Source of the DNA: Streptomyces marispadix
GTDB lineage: Bacteria > Actinomycetota > Actinomycetes > Streptomycetales > Streptomycetaceae
Direction of reading: 5' to 3'
Assembly (NCBI RefSeq): GCF_022524345.1
Contig: NZ_JAKWJU010000002.1
Location: forward strand, 1,302,001-1,366,000
Length of the DNA stretch: 64,000 bases
Part shown: one piece after another, positions 45,971-56,741 of the stretch
How the letters are laid out: each line of letters starts with the position of its first letter
How positions within the stretch are numbered: the stretch's first letter is position 1
Notes under the pieces: model-generated
Database searches by the model: none
The model's input: only the letters and a program-made list of their open reading frames with translations
What the model was told of the DNA's origin: nothing
Program-made: the position numbers and the translations under genes

Positions 45971-46660
45971 GTGACCGGGTCCGACCAGGTGCCCGCCGTG
46001 GGGCAGCGGGCGTCCACGCGGGAGCGGCTGATCGACGCGGCGGTTCGGCTGTGCGGTGAGCGCGGGATCGAGGCGACCTCGCTACGGGCACTGACCGAAG
46101 CGGCCGGAAGCAATATCGCCGCGGTCAACTACCACTTCGGGTCCAAGGAAGGGCTCCTGCGCGCGGTCATCGACCAGACGATGCGAGCCGTCAACGAGGA
46201 GCGGCGCGTCCGGCTGGAACAGCTCGAAGCGGCACCTCAGCCGCCGTCCGTTGCCGCCCTGGTGCGTGCCTTCGTCGAACCGGGCGTCGGCCTGGCGGAG
46301 GCCCACGGCAGTCGTGGGCCCGACGTCGCACGCTTCATCGGCCGCGTGATGGGCGAGCCGAACGCCCGGGTCCGGGAGATCTTCGCGCAACAGGTCGAGC
46401 CGGTCGAAGGGCGCTACCTGACGGCGCTGCGCCACGCCCTTCCCGAACTCGACGAGCGCGGTGTCCAGTTCGCGTACGCCGGCATGGTCGGACTGCTCGG
46501 CGTCTACCAGTCCGGGACGTTCGCCACACTGGGCTGGGCACCGGAGACGGACGACGGCACGGCGGCGAGCGGGCACGGAGCCGCCGACTGCGAGCGGCTC
46601 GTCGCGTTCATCACGGGCGGGATTCTCGCGACCCTTCCGGCCAAGGCCACCGACGGGTGA
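45971..46660 (+). CDS. TetR-family regulator of the FAD monooxygenase
   Basis: A 229-residue TetR protein. HTH at residues ~15-60 (RLIDAAVRLCGERGIEATSL then NIAAVNYHFGSKEGLL), which is the CerR/YbiH-like type, followed by a helical ligand domain. GTG 45971 has AGGAGG upstream. It probably represses itself and the divergent monooxygenase through the palindrome at 45901. Confidence 0.9.
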   Translation: MTGSDQVPAVGQRASTRERLIDAAVRLCGERGIEATSLRALTEAAGSNIAAVNYHFGSKEGLLRAVIDQTMRAVNEERRVRLEQLEAAPQPPSVAALVRAFVEPGVGLAEAHGSRGPDVARFIGRVMGEPNARVREIFAQQVEPVEGRYLTALRHALPELDERGVQFAYAGMVGLLGVYQSGTFATLGWAPETDDGTAASGHGAADCERLVAFITGGILATLPAKATDG

Positions 46661-47205
46661 AGCGGAAGCCGGCGGCAGTGACGGGTGCGCAGCGGACGTC
46701 GCCGCCGGCGGTCAGGCCGGCGCGACGGCGAGAACGGTGAAACCGGGAGAGAACGGTGAAGCCGGGAGAACTGACCGTCAGTCAGCCGACTGCCGGTGCA
46801 CAAGGGGCGCACGTGGCGGGTGACGCCGAGGACTGCCGGCCGGCGCCAGGGCCCCTCAAGGCCGTGGCGCGTCTCGTCACCGCAAACGAGAACGCAGACG
46901 AAACGGACGGCGTCTACGACCGGACCTGCCTACGAGACCGGGCTCGTTCGGTGATCACCTGACGGCCTCCAACTGCCGTGCGGCAGTGAACCTGATCAAC
47001 GTCCCCGAAACACCTGCCGTTTCGGATCAAGGGAATTTCTTAGCGAGTTGGCGAGAATTCTGCGAGTAGTTGAACCGCACATGCCAACATGTCGTGATCG
47101 TGGGTCAGGTGGGTATTCGAGACAGTCGCTATAACTTGCCGAGCGGTACGGCGGCTTCGCGGATCATCGTTTCCCTCCGCGTGAGGGCAGGGCAGACGAG
47201 GAAAA
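46661..47205. other. Non-coding region before the secreted repeat protein
   Basis: About 545 bases without a gene. GAGAACGGTGAA(A/G)CCGGGAG is repeated in tandem near 46729-46765. The last 170 bases are AT-richer and include TATAAC (near 47129), a possible -10 for the gene at 47206. Confidence 0.4.
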
Positions 47206-49374
47206 ATGCATATGGGCAAGGGAAAGCACAGACGCGCCAAGACCCCGGAGGCGACAGGGGCCAAGGCCGTGGGCAAGGCTGTGGTCGGACTGGTTTCCAG
47301 TGTGGCCGTGGCCGGCGGGGCGAGTGCCGCCCTTGCGGACGGGGCCGCGAAGGGCCGAGCCTCCGACACTCAGTACTCGCGCGCCGACGCTGCGTATGCG
47401 GACAGCGAGCCGTCGGAATACAGGACTTCGGACATCGCTCCCCATGGAGTGGTTGATCAGGTCGTGCACGGGGGTGGCTCGGCACAACCGACGAAGCAGA
47501 ACTGCGACGCGAGTGCGAAGTCCACGCAGCAGCTGATCAAGGAGCTGAGCCCCGAATGCCAAAACAGCACAGCTGAGCGTGCGGCGGCCGCCCAAGAACT
47601 CGGAAATCGCGGGACGTTCGTCTCCGATCAGAAAACCAACAGGCTGTTCTTCCAGCCCATGACCGTTGCTTCCGACCGGATCAACGAAGCACGCGCGATG
47701 TCCACGCAGGAGTTGATCAACCGGCTGAGCCCGGAAAGCGACGTCAGCCAAGATCAGCGTACGGCTGCCTTCCTGGGACTCCAAGACCGCGGATTCCAGA
47801 TCTTCGACCCGCAAACCAACGACCTGCACTTCAACCCCCAGATGCTGGTCGACGGCGATCCGGGCGATCAGTCCACCCTCGCGAGCGGTTCCCAACTTCC
47901 CGTGAGTGCGGCTTCGGGTTCGAACCAGGTTGGCGTGACCGAAGCTCCGAGCACCAACCAAGTTGGCGTGACCGAGACTCCGAGCACCAACCAGGGTGCC
48001 GTGAGTCAGGCTCCGAGCTCCGACCAGGTTGCCGTGAGCCAGGCTCCGAGCTCCAACCAGGTTGCCGTGAGCCAGGCTCCGGTCACGAAGGCGGCGGCAC
48101 CGCAGCAGTCCGAGGGGCTGCTCGGCGGCAGGATCGAGATCCCCACCAGCAAGAATTCGTTTGTCTTCGTTCAGGCGGGAGCCAACTCGAAGACCCTGTC
48201 GATTTCTGGTGGCGGCGGCGTCGGGGTCGGGGGCAACAGGTCTTTCGTCGGCGTGTTCAACGCACCCCCGACCGGCATCAATCTCCGTGGCGATGTCTCG
48301 CTTACGTCTCCGACCGCCAGCGTGAAGGGGGAGGCAAGGGTCAACTTCAATCCCGTGACCAGAGAATTCTCCGGCGGTGGTTCCGGAGAGGTTCAACTGA
48401 ACGGCGCGGGGGGAAGCGCGGTTTCGAACAAGGTATCCCTGGACGTCAAACCCGACGGCGAAATCAAGTTGACCACGACTCAAGGCGAGCAGGTGGATCT
48501 CGGCGGCCGCAAACTCTCCGTCGATGCCTCGCAACCGTCCACTGACGGAACCCAAAGCGCCCCCTCTTTCAAAGTGGGCCTCTCGGGCGGACCCCTGGAA
48601 GCCGCTGGCAGTCAGGGATTCAAGGCGGAAGGGCGGTTCGAGGCCGATGCGACGGCCAACGTCCCGTTGGACTCCCTCCAGAACACCTCAGGCGCCAGCA
48701 CCCCCAGCGACTTCACCGCCATGGGCGACTACACCGGCGGCAGCCCCAACAACAACACCAACGCCGAGACCGACGCCACAGCCAACACCCCATCCGACAC
48801 CCCCCAAACCACCCCAGACGCCAGCACCCCCAACGACTTCACCGCCATGGGCGACTACACCGGCGGCAGCCCCAACAACAACACCAACACCGAGACCGAC
48901 GCCACAGCCAACACCCCATCCGACACCCCCCAAACCACCCCAGACGCCAGCACCCCCAACGACTTCACCGCCATGGGCGACTACACCGGCGGCAGCCCCA
49001 ACAACAGCGGTGACTTCAGCAGCAGCTCCAACTCCCGCTCCATTGACGGCGCCAGCGACCTCAGCGGCGGCTCCGACACCGGCAGCGGCAGCAGCGACAT
49101 CGGCAGCGGCGACTTCAGCGGCAGCTCCGACCTTGGCGACGGCAGCAGCGACTTCGGTGGCAGCTCCGACCTCGGCGGCGACGGCAGCTCCGACCTCGGC
49201 GGCAGCGACTTCGACTCCGGCGCCAGCGACTTCAGCGGCGGCAGCGACTTCGACGGCAGCTCCGACCTCGGCGGCAGCGACTTCGACTCCGGCGCCAGCG
49301 ACTTCAGCGGCGGCAGCGACTTCGGCGGCGGCTCCGACCTCGGCGGCGGCGACTTCGGTGGCGGCGGGTTCTGA
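47206..49374 (+). CDS. Large secreted repeat protein with Ser/Gly/Asp-rich tail
   Basis: A 722-residue protein. It begins with a basic region and a hydrophobic signal-like stretch (AVVGLVSSVAVAGGASAALA). Two ~45-residue repeats follow (STQQLIKELSPE...RLFFQP and STQELINRLSPE...LHFNP), then NQVGVTEAPS/NQVAVSQAPS repeats, a beta-rich domain (~residues 310-480) without a recognised fold, two exact 42-residue TPSDTPQTTPDASTP-type repeats, and a tail of SDLGGSDFDSGASDFSGG units. It is probably exported to the cell surface. GAGGAAAA precedes ATG 47206; ATG 47212 is possible. Unknown function. Confidence 0.75.
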   Translation: MHMGKGKHRRAKTPEATGAKAVGKAVVGLVSSVAVAGGASAALADGAAKGRASDTQYSRADAAYADSEPSEYRTSDIAPHGVVDQVVHGGGSAQPTKQNCDASAKSTQQLIKELSPECQNSTAERAAAAQELGNRGTFVSDQKTNRLFFQPMTVASDRINEARAMSTQELINRLSPESDVSQDQRTAAFLGLQDRGFQIFDPQTNDLHFNPQMLVDGDPGDQSTLASGSQLPVSAASGSNQVGVTEAPSTNQVGVTETPSTNQGAVSQAPSSDQVAVSQAPSSNQVAVSQAPVTKAAAPQQSEGLLGGRIEIPTSKNSFVFVQAGANSKTLSISGGGGVGVGGNRSFVGVFNAPPTGINLRGDVSLTSPTASVKGEARVNFNPVTREFSGGGSGEVQLNGAGGSAVSNKVSLDVKPDGEIKLTTTQGEQVDLGGRKLSVDASQPSTDGTQSAPSFKVGLSGGPLEAAGSQGFKAEGRFEADATANVPLDSLQNTSGASTPSDFTAMGDYTGGSPNNNTNAETDATANTPSDTPQTTPDASTPNDFTAMGDYTGGSPNNNTNTETDATANTPSDTPQTTPDASTPNDFTAMGDYTGGSPNNSGDFSSSSNSRSIDGASDLSGGSDTGSGSSDIGSGDFSGSSDLGDGSSDFGGSSDLGGDGSSDLGGSDFDSGASDFSGGSDFDGSSDLGGSDFDSGASDFSGGSDFGGGSDLGGGDFGGGGF
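48694..49008 (+). repeat. 126-bp in-frame tandem repeats
   Basis: Two near-identical 126-base units (48748-48873, 48874-48999) flanked by partial units on both sides, encoding 42-residue repeats. They are almost identical at DNA level, so recently expanded and prone to slippage. Confidence 0.85.
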
Positions 49375-49572
49375 AGAGGGCGTGGATGAGCGGGTCCGAT
49401 AAGTCCCTTACGTCCGTACCGTAAATCGAGCAGGAGGGCCGGACACCCGGCCCTCCTCCTCCCTGCCTGCTCAACAGGGCGTGATCTTCGCGGCGACGCT
49501 CCTGCTCAGCGCCCCATTCACGAGGCTGAGGCCGGCCATCGAGAAACTCCGTGAGCGCGAGCGAGCATGAGC

Positions 49573-49696
49573 CACAGCCGGTGCACACGAGGGTGGAAAC
49601 AGACGGTGACCCGCGGAAAGCGCCGTTAGGCGTTCCCGCGGGTCACCGAAGCCGCGCATCGTCGAAAGCCGACTGAACCGGCCCCCGATTTAGATG
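49573..49696 (+). repeat. Direct repeat copy 2 with hairpin
   Basis: CACAGCCGGTGCACACGAG at 49573 begins ~124 bases that match copy 3 (55924-56046) with about seven mismatches by eye. It contains the hairpin GGTGACCCGCGG (49605-49616)/CCGCGGGTCACC (49636-49647). It lies on the 3' side of the immunity genes. The rest of 49375-50070 shows no supported gene. Confidence 0.75.
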
Positions 49697-50070
49697 TGTG
49701 CCCATCAGTCGGTCGTTGGAGACCAGTTGATGCCGGGCACCAGCCCCTGCGGCTTACTTCCCATCCGCTCCTCGGGCGGCATGCCATCACCCACCCCTCG
49801 ACGCACGCCTGTCAACTCCTCGGCCAGGCAACCCAAATGACGTCAGGAGACCTCCGTCACCAGCCGATGCGTGAGGGCCGCCGATTGCCGTGATCGCCAC
49901 GACCGGCAGCGCCAAGCGCACGACCCCACGAATGGCTCCTCTGCGCGCGGCCAGGTGACGGGGGAACAAGGGCTGTGCTCGCGTGCCACTTGGGCGTGAG
50001 GAGAGCCACGCCCATGCTCGGCGCCCTCAACCGCTTCACCTTCAGGCGTGGGCCCGAGTCTGCGGCACGC

Positions 50071-50472
50071 TCAGATTGCGGTCTCGGACACCAGCGTTGT
50101 CCGCACACCCTCGACGCGGACAGACTCGGCGGTGAGGTGAAGCGACGAGCCTTCGTTCTCCGCCACTACGCTCACCCCGGCCGCAGCCGGGGTGAGTTCG
50201 AGAGTGGGTGCCGGGAGTTCCCAGCCGTTCAGCGCGACCTTGGTGATCTCCTCGCATACGAGGTAGAAGGTGAGGCTGTTGAACGGCTTGGCTTCCCACT
50301 CCGGGTGGGGACGGTCCGGCAGGTCGCCGGTGCTGAGGCCGAGGGTGGCGGAGGTGCCGCGTTCGTCGAAGTGCAGGTAGTGGAGCTTGCAGCGTTCCAG
50401 TGCGGGGGCGGTGGAGTACACGTCGGTCAACCCACTGGCGTCGGCGAGGAGTTCGGTCCAGTCAGCGGGCAT
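50071..50472 (-). CDS. Imm50-like immunity protein
   Basis: A 133-residue protein directly downstream of the Rhs toxin gene. It resembles immunity protein 50: LTDVYSTAPALERCKLHYLH, then PFNSLTFYLVCEEITKVALN and a C-terminal beta region. It shares order and motifs with the gene upstream (TDLYGQFPSYDRLRIRSVNV), so the two are diverged duplicates. It overlaps that gene by 11 bases. Likely role: neutralise the toxin C-terminal domain in the cytosol. Family call is by pattern. Confidence 0.65.
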   Translation of the reverse strand: MPADWTELLADASGLTDVYSTAPALERCKLHYLHFDERGTSATLGLSTGDLPDRPHPEWEAKPFNSLTFYLVCEEITKVALNGWELPAPTLELTPAAAGVSVVAENEGSSLHLTAESVRVEGVRTTLVSETAI

Positions 50473-50956
50473 AGAAGGTCTCCGTGGTCGTCGCTGGCTC
50501 GCTGGTGCCGTGCAGCTTGGTGTCCAGCCTGCTCAGGTACGTGTACTCGGGCTCGTCGGCCGCGGCCCGGAATGCGCTGATGTGGCGGACGACGAACTGC
50601 GGGTTGGCCTGGAAGGTCAGCTCGATGCCCGTGCCGTTCAGGCGGACCTCGGTCAGCCGGTCGCTGACCGGCTGTGCGTCGAGCCGGGCCTCGGCCGGCG
50701 GGCTCCACCGGGCCAGCACGAGGTGCTCAACGGCGAGGAATTGGAGGTGGCACTGGACGGTGTCGAATCCGGCAGCCACCCATTCCTCCGGCGGCTCGGC
50801 AGGGAACTCCGGGAGGTCGACCCGCAGCATCAGCGTCGGCCCGAACGGGCTCACGTTCACCGATCTGATCCGCAGTCGGTCGTAGCTGGGGAACTGACCG
50901 TACAGGTCGGTCAGTTGCTGAGGGTTGGCCGGGTGGAGTGCGGTGTCAGCGGTCAT
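50462..50956 (-). CDS. Imm50-like immunity protein, first copy
   Basis: A 164-residue protein whose ATG at 50956 overlaps the end of the Rhs gene (stop 50946), the usual coupling of toxin and cognate immunity gene. TDLYGQFPSYDRLRIRSVNV and AGFDTVQCHLQFLAVEHLVL align with the second immunity gene. Being closest to the toxin it is the more likely cognate inhibitor; the second may protect against a related toxin. Confidence 0.65.
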   Translation of the reverse strand: MTADTALHPANPQQLTDLYGQFPSYDRLRIRSVNVSPFGPTLMLRVDLPEFPAEPPEEWVAAGFDTVQCHLQFLAVEHLVLARWSPPAEARLDAQPVSDRLTEVRLNGTGIELTFQANPQFVVRHISAFRAAADEPEYTYLSRLDTKLHGTSEPATTTETFYAR

Positions 50957-53900
50957 AGTAGTAGTGCTCCTGAGCGCCCGGGATCTGTCCGTTCCGGGTG
51001 TCCTCGAACGGTCGGACGTGGACGTGTGGTGGCTGGTAGCCGTCCTCACCCGGTTTCTGGTGGCCGAACCAATGGTCCTGGAAGACCACCATGTCGTTGC
51101 CGTTGGGGTGCTCGTAGGTCTCTTCGGTGTAGAAGATCGGCGAGCCGTCATCGTTGAGGAGCTGCTTGCTGCCCGCGTACTCCGGGCCGCGGGCGGAGAC
51201 CCATTCGTCGACGTCGATGGGTTCGGCGCCCTCGGGGATGCCGGCATCGCGAAGGGCCTCTGCCTTGGCTTCCTCGTAGGTCTTGCCGGCCTTGGGAATC
51301 TCGTCGTCGCAGCCCTCCAGGCCCAGAGGGTCGAGCCAGCTCCAAGGGTTGACCACCCATGCAGCGGGGTTCGGGGCGGGGGCGAGGCCCAGGGGGTCCG
51401 GGCTGCTGTACCGGGCTGTGTCGGGGTCGTAGTGGCGGTAGAAGTTGTGGTGGAGGCCGGTCTCGGGGTCGGCGTACTGGCCCGGATGCCGCAGGGGTGT
51501 GTATGCGGTGGCGTCGCGGTTCCAGCGTGTGGTGCCCCAGACGGTGGCGCGGGCCTGCCAGGCGATCTCCCCCGCCTCGCTGATCAGCTCCGTCGGTGTG
51601 CCGACCAGGTCGGTCGCGATGGCGAAGAAGCGCGAGTCGACCTCTTCTTCGGTGAGGTGCTTACGCTCGTACTGGACGAGCGGGATGTGACCCTTGTGCT
51701 CCCAGGTGCTGGTGACGCCGGTGACCGTCGAATGTTCCTCGGCCAGGCGTGTGCCGTCCCAGGTGAAGTACACGGCCTCCACGGGGGTTTCGCCGTCGTC
51801 GCCGAGGCGCTGCTTGGTGGTGCGACGTCCGAGCGCGTCGTACGTGTACACCCAGCGGTTGCCGTCGGGAGTGGTGCAGGCGACGAGGCGGTCGAGGGCG
51901 TCCCACTCATAGCGCCAGGTGTCGGGCTTGCGGGACAGGCGCTTCTTCTGGCGCAGCACGGTGCGGCCGGCCGCGTCGTACTCGTAGCGGACGTCGCCCG
52001 CAGTGAGCAGCCGGGTGCCGCTGTAGTCGCGGTCACCGAGCGCTTCGGCCCGGCCGGCTTCGGCTTCGGTACCAGGATGCCGAGGTCTGATTGCCGATCG
52101 GGTCGTAGGTGTAGGACTCGGCCCAGTCCTGGGCGGAGACGCCCAGGGGCCTGCCCAGCGGGTCCAGGTCGAATTCCCGGCTCACGCCGGTCAGGTCGTC
52201 GGTGATGGATGCGAGGTGCCCGTCGGGGCGGTAGTCGTAGGTGCGGGAGGTGAGGGTGCTTCCGGGCACCGCTGCCGCGCGGGCGACCAGGCGGCCGGAG
52301 GGGTCCCAGCTGGAGACGATGGCCACCGGGTTGTCCTCGTGGCCGAAGCCGCGGGCGGTCTCCCGGCCGACGGCGTCGTGCTGGAAGAGCAGGGCGTGCC
52401 CGTCCAGATCTAGCTGCTGAGTGCGGCCGGCGGCGTCGTAGCCGTAGTTGGTGGTGGCCCCGGTCGGCGTGGTGCGCAGGATGCGGCGGCCCTGTGCGTC
52501 GTAGCGGTAGTGGACGGTGCGGCCGTCGACGTTCTCGCTCAGGACCCGCCCGCGCGCATCGCGCTCCACCGTCACCGTCGAGGTGTCGTCGGCTGCTTCG
52601 AGGAGGCGCCCGGCGCGGTCGTAGCGGTAGGTGGTGACGGAGCCGGCGGCGTCGCGTCGCAGTACCCGTCCGAACGGATCGCGCTCGTAGGTGATCCGCT
52701 CGCCGGCATGGGTGTGGTCCTGGACGTGCGGTGGCCGCAGGCATCGTGGGTGTAGGTCTGGGTGCGCCCGTCGAAGTCGGTCTCGGAGATCAGACGGCCA
52801 GTGGGGCTGTAGGTGTACTCCCATGTCAGCCCCGTGGGGCCGGTGACCTTGGTGAGCCGCAGCTCGGTGTCGTGGTCGAAGGTGTAGGTGGCTCCGTCCG
52901 GGGTGGTGCGGGAGACCAGCTTGTCGAAGTGGGTGTGACCGAAGGCCGTGACGCCGCCGATGGCGTTGACGTGCTCGACGAGGTTGCCTTCCCCGTCCCA
53001 GCGCCAGCTCTCCCGCGCCCCGTCGGGCAGCGTGCGGGCGGTGAGCTTGCCCTCGACGCTGTGCTCCAGCCGCGTGACCGACCCCAGCGCGTCGGTCATG
53101 CGCGTGGGCCGACCGAGAGCGTCACGCTCCAACGCAGCGGTATGACCGTGCGGATCGGTGTAGGAGATCGGCAGACCGGCAGCATTGTTCCGGTACCGGG
53201 AGATCTCCCCTGCCGTGCCGGTGATCGCACAGACGGCCCCGGTGCTGTCGTACTCGAAGCGGGTGACGGCGCCGTCCGGTGCGGTGCGCTCCGTCAGATT
53301 GCCCAGGGCGTCGAAGGCTTGTCGCCAGAGGGAGCCGTCTGCGGTGGTGATCTCGACCGGCAGGTTCAGGTAGTTGTATGCCGCCGACGCGACCGTGCCG
53401 TCCGGGGCGTGGACTTCGGTCACGTTGTGCCGGGAGTCGTAGACGTAGCGCGTCTCGTGGCCGGCCGGGTCGGTCCTGCTCAGCACGTTCCCGTACTCGT
53501 CCCACTCCCGCCGCGTGGTGTTGCCGAGCGGGTCGGTCTCGGCCACCGGCTGGTGCCGCTCGTTGAACTGGTAGACCGTGGCGGCACCTTGGGAGTTGGT
53601 GTACGTGGTGGTGCGCTGGACACGGTCGTAGACGAACCGGGAAGACAGAAAGCCGTCCGGCCCGATCGTACGGACGACACGGTGCTGCTCGTCGTACTCA
53701 TACCGGAAGGTCGAAGCGTTCCGGTCCGTCCAGGAAGTCATGCGGCCCAGGTCGTCGTAGCCGAACTCCAAAGCTTTCCCAGAGGAGTTGACCACGTGCG
53801 TGACGTTGCCGCCGCCCTGGAACCGGTACGACTTCAGCTCCACGGGGGGCCCCTCAGGCGCATCGAGCGTGAGCCGGGTGCACCGGCCGTTCTCGACGTG

Positions 53901-55583
53901 GACGCGGACAACGTAGCCCCCGGTATGGGCCAGTGTTGTCGGAGTGCCGTCCGCCTGGCGGGAGATGGCGATCTCGTTGCCGTTCCGGTCGGTGATGTGC
54001 CGGAGCCAGAACCAGCCCGACTTCGACGGGCTGTCGGCGAAGACGCGAACCCGGCCCGTCCGCGGGTCGGTGATCTCGTACGTGGACTCGCCCAGCGCCC
54101 CGGTGCCGGCGTGGGTCAGGGGGAGCAGCTTCCCCGTCACGGGATAGACAGGCTCCTCGCTTCCCGGGGCCGGGAGCTCGGCGTAGCGCACGAGCGAGCC
54201 GTCCTCGCGGGCCCAGACCACGCCGTCCTTCGTGACCTCAAGTCGCTCATCGAGGGTGGAGGCCCAGGACGGGCCGAAGAACTGCCCGTACCGATACGAG
54301 GACAAGTGCGCACGCACGAGCCGCAGCGGAAGCACCCCGGGCAGATCGACATCCACCTGCTTGTGCAGCAGCTCACCGCTGGCAACGTCAACGGGATCGT
54401 TCTCGCAGAACCGGTCGTCGCTACCGCGACCTGTCAAGTGCGGGTCGTCTGTCGCGCCGTTCGTGGAGCCGGGCCTAACGTCCGACTTGCCCCCCGGGCT
54501 GCCGGGGCCGTTGCCGTCCTTGCCCTTACCGATCTTCGTCAGGTTGTCGGCGACGGAGTTCTCGTTGTCGCGGTGGCGTTTGGCCATGGAGCGGACGCCG
54601 CCGGGGACGCCCTCGCCGACGTGTTTGGCGACCTTCTTCAGCGCCTTCTCGGAGCCGTCGAGCGCGCCGTGGAGGACGCTGTCGAAGGCCTGGGTGAAGG
54701 GGTCGCGGCCCTTGGTGCGGCCGAAGGCGCCCTTCGCGCGGCCCAGTGGGGCAAGGGAGTTGGTGTGCAGGTCCGAGCCGTGGCGGGAGAGTTTCTCCGC
54801 ACCGTTGTCGAACTCGTCCGGGTCGATGCGCATACGGCCGCCGCCCGCGCCGCCGCCACCGCCGCCCGCGCCTCCGGAGCCCCCTCCGGCGCCGCCCGCG
54901 CCGCCGCCGCCCGCCGACGCGAGGTTCATCGCCCCCTTGCCGCCGTCGTGTCCGCCGCCGCCCGCGTCGCCGCCGCCCCCGGCTCCGCCGCCCTCGCCCG
55001 GCGGCAGATGGATCGCGTCGTCGGCGAGATCGAGGATCATGTCCTCGGTCATCTTCTCCAGCTTGCCGGTGACCGGTTCGGTGACCTCGGCCATCAGCCG
55101 GGAGATGATCTCCTCCTCCGCCTCCTTGATGATCCGGCGGATCAACTCCCGCATCGCCGCGGTCTCCGCGGCGCCGATCAACGCCGACAGGCCGCCGGTG
55201 ACCACCGACAGACCGATGGAGATGCCGATCGAGGCCGCCATCGCGCCCAGCTCGATCTCGGCCTTGACCTTCATCCCGTAGATGATGTCCGCGACCACGT
55301 CGCACGCCGTCGCGAAGAGCCGTGCGACCTCGGGCACCTTGTCCAGATGAGAGCCCTTGACCTTGCCCCAGTGCTCCTGGAGCGCGTCGACCGCGTAACC
55401 CTCGCTGGAGGCGAGGATGCGGTTCACCGCAGCGTGCGCCTCACCGCCGTGACCCTCGAACTTCTCCGCGAACTCCCGCATGGCGTCGGCCATTTCGCGG
55501 TAGTCGTCCTCGTCCACGTTGGGCCAGTTGATCCCGATGAAATCGAGGATCTCATCCAGCCAGCCCGGCAGAACGTAACCCAT
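50946..55583 (-). CDS. Rhs/YD-repeat polymorphic toxin, two frame breaks
   Basis: A polymorphic toxin of about 1,540 residues if both breaks are repaired. N-terminus: WXG100-like helical export domain (residues ~1-210), Gly-rich linker, DUF6531-type segment (DPVDVASGELLHKQVDVDLP), then many YD repeats, the core-ending DPLGL, and a ~115-residue toxin domain ending near 50946 with GH...PPHVHVRP, consistent with an HNH/Endo VII-type nuclease. Frame A holds to about 52720, frame B encodes good YD repeats to about 52055, then frame C to the stop. Net shift is zero. Two immunity genes follow. Likely secreted by a type VII-like route. Confidence 0.82.
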
Positions 55584-56741
55584 CGCCCCCGTACCCCCCT
55601 GCTCTCAACACCGCCCCCACGGCGAACAGTTCGAATCACCGAACAGCATAGACACCGTCAAAGTTCCCCGCACAGCGGCCAGTTCGGACTCTCCAGGGGT
55701 GGCATCGCGAGCAGCCGATCGATCACCGGTAGGTGATCGATCGGACCACAGTGCCCAACATCATTGCCGTGGTCAGCATTTCGAGCAGGCTGAGGTCGTC
55801 GCTGTTGGCATGCAGTTGGACCGCGAGCTGGGTGATCTCGAAGAGCTGGCGCGGCGATTCAGGACACGCTGGCCCTGGACGGCCCTCATACCCGACTACC
55901 CGTCGGCCCTTCCGACGCCCGGGCACAGCCGGTGCACACGAGAGCGGAAACGGACGGTGACCCGCGGAAAGCGCCGTTAGGCGTTCCCGCGGGTCACCGA
56001 AGCCGCGCATCGTCGAAAGCCGGAGGAACCGGCCCCCGGTTTAGATGTCGAAGAAGTGATGTGCGGCTTCTCTGACCTGCGGACGGACGAGGGGCCAACT
56101 GCCTGACCTGCGGGTTAACTGTTGGTCTCTGTCGTCGTCTGTCACCGTTGGGCTCCCTCGCACGGCCCCACGACGGCCCGAACCTCGATCGCCGGCCTCT
56201 CGTTGCGAACTATGGGCACGACGGTCGCTTAGGTCACATCGGCCGGCCAGCTGGCCACCTGGAGTCACTGGCGTCCGGCTGCGGTCATGGTGGTTGCTGT
56301 ACTTCGCTGCTGTACCGCACCGCACTGCCGGAGGAGGTGAGCTCTCCGGGCTTCGGCATAGCCGTACCGGTGTCGCAGACCGGTGCAGGTGCCCAGGCCA
56401 GAGCGGTGTCGAGGCCGTCACCATCCGGTGCCGACCGTCAGCGTCGGCCAACGTTGCACGGTCCAGAGGCGGCCCAGGCGTGCAGCGTCCGCCAGCCGCA
56501 GATTAGGGTCACGCCCACACGCGCATCGGCAGGCGATTGGTCCGCGTCACGTTGGGCAGCATGCCGCAGTACGGCGTGCTGGCGATCTCAGGGAGTGTCG
56601 ATGCCAGGGGGAAACGACTCGGCTGGAGGCCGTGCGGCCAGGGATGCCCGCTTAGGTGCTGATCGAATTCCGTCTCCTGGGGGTCGAGACCCTGCCAACA
56701 GTCGAGAGAATGGGCGGACCCAACCCCCGTTTGACTCGTCT
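55584..56741. other. Relic-rich gap upstream of the Rhs gene
   Basis: About 1.15 kb. A minus-strand fragment at 55861-55723 (RQLFEITQLAVQLHANSDDL...) looks like the end of a lost gene. Repeat copy 3 lies at 55924-56046. Another minus-strand fragment ends VREAAHHFFDI at 56041. No intact gene is supported before 56742. Confidence 0.4.
55924..56046 (+). repeat. Direct repeat copy 3 with hairpin
   Basis: Near-identical to copy 2 and in the same orientation. The hairpin GGTGACCCGCGG (55956-55967)/CCGCGGGTCACC (55987-55998) has a nested GCGCC/GGCG stem. On the minus strand it lies 40 bases after a coding remnant ending FFDI and stop TAA. Confidence 0.75.

Noticed and set aside
52731..55736. Thousand-residue plus-strand frame opposite the Rhs gene
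   Set aside because: Shadow of the YD-repeat gene with no ribosome site or domain.
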